In this document: in pieces, positions 13,289 through 17,056 of the stretch
Layout of the letters: each line of letters starts with the position of its first letter
How positions within the stretch are numbered: position 1 is the first letter of the stretch
NCBI GenBank assembly: GCA_964405455.1
Contig: CAYOOA010000047.1
Span: 1-17,056, forward strand
Length of the DNA stretch: 17,056 nt
DNA from: CALESS01 sp964405455
Lineage (GTDB): Bacteria > Chloroflexota > Anaerolineae > Anaerolineales > Anaerolineaceae
Reading direction: 5' to 3'
The notes under the pieces: model-generated
The model's input: the letters and a program-made list of their open reading frames with translations, nothing else
Told to the model about the DNA's origin: nothing
Database searches by the model: none
Translations under genes and position numbers: made by a program

Positions 13289-14377
13289 TTACTCCGGCAG
13301 ACCGGCTTCCAGCTTGCGCTGCCAGTTCCCGGCCAAAATGCCCTGCACATCTTCCGGAGAATAGCCCCGCCCTTCCAGCAGCGGTCCCAGTTTTTGCAGG
13401 TCGGCTATCGTGTCAATCTCTGCCGGCACGTGCTGAACGCCAAAGCCGCCGTCGAAATCCGTACCCAGGGCCACATGGCGGGCATTCCCGGCCAACTGGC
13501 AGATGTGATCCATGTGGATCGCCACCCAGTCCAGCGGGGTATCCGAGCGCCGGCTGCCGCGGACGTGATCGCGGCGCATGAAATGGGAGAGCGGCAGGAT
13601 GCCCACCACACCGTCCCGTTCGATCAGGCGGCGCAGGGTGGCGTCCGTCAGGTGGCGCTCGCCGCCGGCCTGCAGCACCGCCCGGGCGTTGGCGTGGCTG
13701 GCAATCACCGGGCCGGGGAACACATCCAGCGCCTGCAGGGCGGATTCCTCGTTCATGTGGGAGATATCCAGGATCATCCCCAGTTCGGCCATGATTTCCA
13801 GGAGGCGCAAGCCGTCCTTGGTGAAGCGGCCGGGTTCGTGCATGCCGCCGCAGTAGCGGGTGCCGGCCCAGACCGGGCCGACGATGCGCACACCGGCCTG
13901 CCACCATTCGATCAGCTCCTCGGGCATCTCGAGCGCCTCGGCGCCTTCCATCAGGATTAGCATACCCATGCGGCGGGTGTCGACATCCGCGCTACCGTCC
14001 TGCCAGGAGTTGACAACCTGGGCCAAACCGGCCCGGTTCTGGACGTGGCTGAACTTATCGGGGTGATCGCCCCAAAGGCGCAGGTAATACTCCATCTGGG
14101 CGTGATAAATGGCGCGCGCCTGGGTAAAAGTGGTGTAAGCCTGGGTATCCCAGGCCTCACCGTAGCGACGCGGGGCAGCAAACAGGGTGGCAAATACCAG
14201 GCCCACCCGGCCGCGCTGGTAATCCGGCCAGCCAAGCAGGGTATCGCCGTTGCGCTCCGGGGCCAAGGTGCCCACCTCACGAGCGCGGGTTTCTGCCGCG
14301 GAAAGCAGGTAATTTCGCCCAAAGGTCAGGGCGTTGTAAGCCAGGTCTTCGTGTGCGTCAATAATCCAGTAGTTCAT
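13289..14377 (-). CDS. M19-family (renal-dipeptidase-like) zinc dipeptidase
   Basis: A 362-residue metallo-dipeptidase of the amidohydrolase fold, cleaving small peptides. The metal ligands appear in order: DAHED (D8, H10 and D12 region), MEGAEAL (bridging Glu), DISHMN (His), ASHANARA (His) and GTDFDGG (Asp). Length is normal and no signal peptide is present, pointing to a cytoplasmic enzyme. The metal site begins at residue 8, so the ATG at 14377 must be essentially correct. Yet it has no ribosome site and lies seven bases after the T-run of the rpsA terminator. Translation may be leaderless, or may depend on read-through with the hairpin next to the start. M19 genes near M16 peptidases are common in peptide-scavenging bacteria, though here they are separate transcripts. 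Confidence 0.93.
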   Translation of the reverse strand: MNYWIIDAHEDLAYNALTFGRNYLLSAAETRAREVGTLAPERNGDTLLGWPDYQRGRVGLVFATLFAAPRRYGEAWDTQAYTTFTQARAIYHAQMEYYLRLWGDHPDKFSHVQNRAGLAQVVNSWQDGSADVDTRRMGMLILMEGAEALEMPEELIEWWQAGVRIVGPVWAGTRYCGGMHEPGRFTKDGLRLLEIMAELGMILDISHMNEESALQALDVFPGPVIASHANARAVLQAGGERHLTDATLRRLIERDGVVGILPLSHFMRRDHVRGSRRSDTPLDWVAIHMDHICQLAGNARHVALGTDFDGGFGVQHVPAEIDTIADLQKLGPLLEGRGYSPEDVQGILAGNWQRKLEAGLPE

Positions 14378-14383
14378 GGGTAG

Positions 14384-14413
14384 AAAAAGAGCGCACCGGG
14401 GGCGGTGCGCTCT
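14384..14413 (-). terminator. Rho-independent terminator of rpsA
   Basis: On the minus strand an eleven-base stem (GAGCGCACCG/CGGTGCGCTC plus one T-A pair) with a CCCC loop is followed by TTTTT. It begins 17 bases after the rpsA stop codon. It is the clearest terminator in the window, and it almost touches the M19 start codon. Confidence 0.9.
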
Positions 14414-14430
14414 CGATTTCCTTTCGGAGG

Positions 14431-15693
14431 TTACTTGCTTTCTTCTCCGCCTTCAACGTCCTGCTTGTCTTCGGCTTCGGTTTCGGCTTCAGCGTTCTGC
14501 TCATCGAGCAGAGATTGCCAGTCCATATCGGCATAGGCCATCGATTCAACCTTGCGCAGGCTGAGGCCGATGCGGTGGTTGGCGGGATCGATCTTGATGA
14601 TGCGCAGGGTGACCACATCGCCTTCCTTGAGGACCTCTTTGGGGTGCTCAATGCGGCGCTCGGAAATTTCCGAAATGTGGATCAAGCCTTCCACGTCACC
14701 TTCCAGGCGGGCAAAGGCGCCAAACTTGGTCAGGCGGGTGATGGTGCCCTGGACGAGCATGCCGACCTGGTAATGGGCAACCTGCTGTGACCAGGGGTCT
14801 TCCTGGAGCTGGCGGATGGACAGGCCGATACGCTTCTTGTCGCGGTCAATCGAGATGACCCGGACTTTGACTTCCTGCCCGACTTTGAGCACGTCACCGG
14901 GATGATTGATGCGTTCCCACGAAATCTCGGAAAGGTGCACCAGGCCGTCGGCGCCGCTGATATTGACGAAAGCGCCAAACTCGGCCAGGCTGGTCACCCG
15001 CCCGGTGCGAACATCGCCTTCGTGCAGGTCGTCGATGACGCGTTCCTTGAGGGTTTCACGCGTTTCGGTGGAAGCCTGGCGCTCGGAGAGGATCAGGCGG
15101 CGGCGTTCGCGGTCCACTTCGATGACGATGACGTCAATATCCTGGTTGACCATCTTGCCAAAGCGCTGCTCGGGGGTTTCTCCCTGCAGGTTGGCCCGCC
15201 GGGAAAGGCTGACCTGGGACGCCGGGACGAAACCGCGCAAACCACCCACGGGGACGATCAGGCCGCCCTTGTTGTAACCGATGATCCGGCTGTGATAGCT
15301 GGCCCGCGAAGCCTTGAGGGCTTCGGCTTCTTCCCAGGAGCGCTCTTCACGCGCCCGCATGTAGGAAAGAACCAGGTTGCCGCTTGAATCTTCAGGATTG
15401 AGAACGTAGACCGGGATTTCCTGGCCGACTTTCAAACCGTCCAGTTCTTCCTGCGGAATCGCTTCAAATTCCTTGCCGGTGATGACGCCCTCGGACTTGG
15501 TGCCGACGCTGACCAGGATCTGCCCCGGGGTGATGCTGGCGATGACGCCTGAGCGAATTTCCCCGGCTGTGGGGAAATCAATACCGGTGCCTTCCTGTTC
15601 AAGCAGGGAAGCCATGTCGTGGTTTTCGTGGTTGTCTTGGTTATTATTCTCGGGCGTAGCCCCCTGCTCGAGTTGGTTGTCCTGTTGGTCCAT
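14431..15693 (-). CDS. rpsA: 30S ribosomal protein S1
   Basis: S1 helps the 30S subunit bind and unfold mRNA leaders. The 420-residue protein has four S1/OB domains: about 37-105 (AGEIRSGVIASITPGQILVSV), about 120-190 (SRIIGYNKGGLIVPVGGLRGFVPASQ), about 209-278 (GRVTSLAEFGAFVNISGADGLVHLSEISW) and about 293-367 (QGTITRLTKFGAFARLEGDVEGLIHISEIS). Acidic ends flank them (an N-terminal Gln/Asn-rich start and an EAEDKQDVEGGEESK tail). The four-domain form is shorter than the six-domain enterobacterial protein but usual for many Gram-positive and Chloroflexota genomes. The start is ATG 15693, with GGAG eleven bases upstream. It has its own promoter and terminator, so it is monocistronic, downstream of secA. 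Confidence 0.96.
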   Translation of the reverse strand: MDQQDNQLEQGATPENNNQDNHENHDMASLLEQEGTGIDFPTAGEIRSGVIASITPGQILVSVGTKSEGVITGKEFEAIPQEELDGLKVGQEIPVYVLNPEDSSGNLVLSYMRAREERSWEEAEALKASRASYHSRIIGYNKGGLIVPVGGLRGFVPASQVSLSRRANLQGETPEQRFGKMVNQDIDVIVIEVDRERRRLILSERQASTETRETLKERVIDDLHEGDVRTGRVTSLAEFGAFVNISGADGLVHLSEISWERINHPGDVLKVGQEVKVRVISIDRDKKRIGLSIRQLQEDPWSQQVAHYQVGMLVQGTITRLTKFGAFARLEGDVEGLIHISEISERRIEHPKEVLKEGDVVTLRIIKIDPANHRIGLSLRKVESMAYADMDWQSLLDEQNAEAETEAEDKQDVEGGEESK

Positions 15694-15728
15694 TCTGTTT
15701 GTACTCCGATGCGGATAAGGTAGCCTTG

Positions 15729-15758
15729 ATTATAACAAGAGAATCTGGATTCTGCCAA
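15729..15758 (-). promoter_or_regulatory. rpsA promoter with extended -10
   Basis: On the minus strand, TTGGCA (15758-15753) is followed by 18 bases and a perfect TATAAT (15734-15729) preceded by TGT, which gives an extended -10. The expected transcript start near 15722 gives a leader of about 28 bases. Confidence 0.8.
15740..15753. promoter_or_regulatory. Palindrome between -35 and -10 of rpsA
   Basis: AGAATC-TG-GATTCT is a perfect six-base dyad filling most of the spacer of the rpsA promoter. It touches the -35 and ends five bases before the -10. A dimeric repressor bound here would exclude RNA polymerase. No regulator is identifiable from the window. Confidence 0.45.
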
Positions 15759-15799
15759 ATGAATTTAATGGATTATGGCAAGAGATTAGATCAAAATTA

Positions 15800-15813
15800 G
15801 TCCATGAATGGAC
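15800..15813. repeat. Small palindrome GTCCAT-GA-ATGGAC
   Basis: A perfect six-base dyad between secA and rpsA, 50 bases after the secA stop. On the minus strand TAATTTTG follows, so it may form part of the secA transcript end together with the larger palindrome at 15822-15845. Confidence 0.4.
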
Positions 15814-15821
15814 ACACGGGA

Positions 15822-15845
15822 AGGGGCGACCGGCCGGTCGCCCCT
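15822..15845. repeat. Perfect 24-bp palindrome after secA (terminator-like or dispersed repeat)
   Basis: The arm AGGGGCGACCGG is followed directly by its exact reverse complement. It lies 19 bases after the secA stop. It would form a very stable hairpin but lacks a T-run on either side (minus-strand TTCCC). I recall near-identical GGGGCGACC...GGTCGCCCC palindromes between genes in Chloroflexota genomes, which would make it a dispersed element; this is memory, unverified. Confidence 0.6.
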
Positions 15846-15863
15846 ATGGAAAGGATCGAGAAA

Positions 15864-17056
15864 TTAATGCCGGCGGCGTTTCTTCTTGCGTTCCTCGGAT
15901 TCCGGGGCGGGAGTCCCGGGCTCCGCTGCGGCAGGAGCGGTCTCGGCGGCGGGGGCGGCTTCGCGCTCCGCCGGTGCAGGGCTGCTGCGCCGCGGGGCGA
16001 CGTTAAACATACGGCTGATCACGCCCATGCGGATATCGGTCAGGAGTTGCTTGAACAACTCCGAAGCCTGGCCCTTGTACATCACCAGCGGATCGCGCTG
16101 GGCATAGGCCTCCAGGCCGATTGAAACGCGCAGGGCTTCCATCTTCGTCAGGTATTCCACCCACTGCTCGGAGATTACGTTCAGCAGCAGCTGGCGGTAG
16201 ATATCGTTCTGCAGGCGCTTGCCTATCACGCCCGTCAACAGGTCGCGATCGGCGGCCTCAATCTCCAGCAGCGGCAGGGCGGAAATCTCGGCAAAGCGTT
16301 CCTCGCCGATGGCCTCCATCATCTGCTGCTGCACGCTGGTATCGAGCATGGTGAGGGTGGCGCCAGACACCGACAGGCGGTTCCATTCGTTCGAGCCCCA
16401 GGCGGACTGCAGGGTGGCCTGCGCCTCCAGCAGGTGATCGAGGACTTCTTCTGTCACCTGTTTGCCAGGGGTGTTATCCAGCAAGCGGGCAGCGTAATAA
16501 ATGAAATTCAGGCGGTTGTAGCTGGCGGATCCGCGGCGGTGGGTCCGGGCATCAAAATCCACCCGCTGGCCGATGGACATCATGCGCAGCAGTTGGATCT
16601 GGTTGCGCTGATCCAGGGCGGCATCGCCGATCCGACCGACCACGGTTTCCAGGTCGCGCCCGACCTGGCCGCCCCGCCCCAGCAGGCGCTGCCGGCGGGC
16701 TTCGTAGATGGCCTCCACGGATTGCAGGAGTTGTCCGGCGGCTTCATCCCAGCTCAGGTCCATCAGGGAGGAGGTCTTCAGGTTCAGGCTCTCTTCGAGG
16801 CGGCGCTCCAGGGTGGCAATTGAGCGGTTGAGTGACACCATCTTGAGCATCGCTTCCATCTGGCGGCGCAGCGGTTCTTCCAGGGCCGGATCCCCTTCCA
16901 CCAACAGGCGCATCTGCTCCGGAGTCAGGCGCAGCGGCATACGGACGGCGTTATTCAGTTCTTCCGCCACTTCCGAGGGCCGGCGCAGGGCGGGAGTTTC
17001 CTCGCCTTCGCCGCCCTGGCGCATGGCATCCAGGAAGGAATCAAGGGCTTCGTAAC
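15864..17056 (-). CDS. secA: Preprotein translocase ATPase SecA, C-terminal part (5' end beyond window)
   Basis: SecA drives secretion through SecYEG. Only the last 396 or so residues are in the window, and the frame stays open to the right edge. The diagnostic segment is WVEYLTKMEALRVSIGLEAYAQRDPLVMYKGQASELFKQLL, the helical-scaffold region of SecA. The part before it is divergent from model SecAs but has a recognisable IYEARRQRLL stretch like the conserved VIY-xR helix. After the scaffold comes an Ala/Pro/Glu low-complexity linker of about 40 residues and a basic end, ERKKKRRRH. The usual C-terminal zinc-binding motif (CxCxSGxxxxxCH/C) is absent, so SecB or ribosome docking through it is not expected. 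The two DEAD motor domains lie off the window. Confidence 0.85.
   Translation of the reverse strand, partial: YEALDSFLDAMRQGGEGEETPALRRPSEVAEELNNAVRMPLRLTPEQMRLLVEGDPALEEPLRRQMEAMLKMVSLNRSIATLERRLEESLNLKTSSLMDLSWDEAAGQLLQSVEAIYEARRQRLLGRGGQVGRDLETVVGRIGDAALDQRNQIQLLRMMSIGQRVDFDARTHRRGSASYNRLNFIYYAARLLDNTPGKQVTEEVLDHLLEAQATLQSAWGSNEWNRLSVSGATLTMLDTSVQQQMMEAIGEERFAEISALPLLEIEAADRDLLTGVIGKRLQNDIYRQLLLNVISEQWVEYLTKMEALRVSIGLEAYAQRDPLVMYKGQASELFKQLLTDIRMGVISRMFNVAPRRSSPAPAEREAAPAAETAPAAAEPGTPAPESEERKKKRRRH

Noticed and set aside
1..17056. CRISPR array, tRNA, rRNA, insertion sequence or prophage genes
   Set aside because: No regularly spaced repeats, cloverleaf, ribosomal RNA segment, transposase or integrase motif was seen on either strand.

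Overview
The window looks like part of a scaffold from an uncultured member of the Chloroflexota, probably class Anaerolineae. This rests on overall gene style, moderately high GC, a SecA tail without a zinc motif, a DUF4032/ParB-like protein, and a small-protein/FtsK-like pair that I recall from Anaerolineae genomes. No marker gene was compared against a database, so the placement is an inference. The sequence is chromosomal and mostly housekeeping. I see no tRNA, rRNA, CRISPR array, transposase or phage gene.

Layout, left to right. A minus-strand dnaA (1-1199) runs off the left edge. Behind it lies a 439-base AT-richer leader with a GAAC-N4-GTTC palindrome and a hairpin, but no convincing DnaA-box cluster. 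Next on the minus strand is a likely operon of a zinc-ribbon membrane protein, a flippase-like/LPG-synthase-type membrane protein and an FAD-dependent oxidoreductase (4533 down to 1639). It is interrupted by a 100-N scaffold gap flanked by an exact 55-bp duplication, almost certainly an unmerged contig overlap. Two plus-strand genes (4617-5790) follow, driven by a perfect TTGACA/TATAAT promoter with SOS-box-like operators. They encode an FtsK/HerA-like ATPase with a degenerate Walker A and a 77-residue protein.

A tight six-gene minus-strand operon (11051 down to 5815) encodes a single-pass membrane protein, a catalytic M16 peptidase, a degenerate M16 partner, AcpS, a metallophosphoesterase and a ParB-like/DUF4032 protein. 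Divergent from it is an adrenodoxin-reductase-type ferredoxin-NADP reductase (11196-12527, plus). The right part is minus-strand: secA (3' part), rpsA with its own promoter and terminator, an M19 dipeptidase, and a four-helix membrane protein.

The candidate for something undescribed is the 4534-5790 cassette. It carries an apparently P-loop-defective FtsK-like protein and a tiny conserved-looking partner under an apparently repressible strong promoter. A fully palindromic copy of the same operator type lies upstream of dnaA. Noncoding structure is unusually rich: several long perfect hairpins, a palindrome between the -35 and -10 of rpsA, and a terminator abutting the start codon of the M19 gene.
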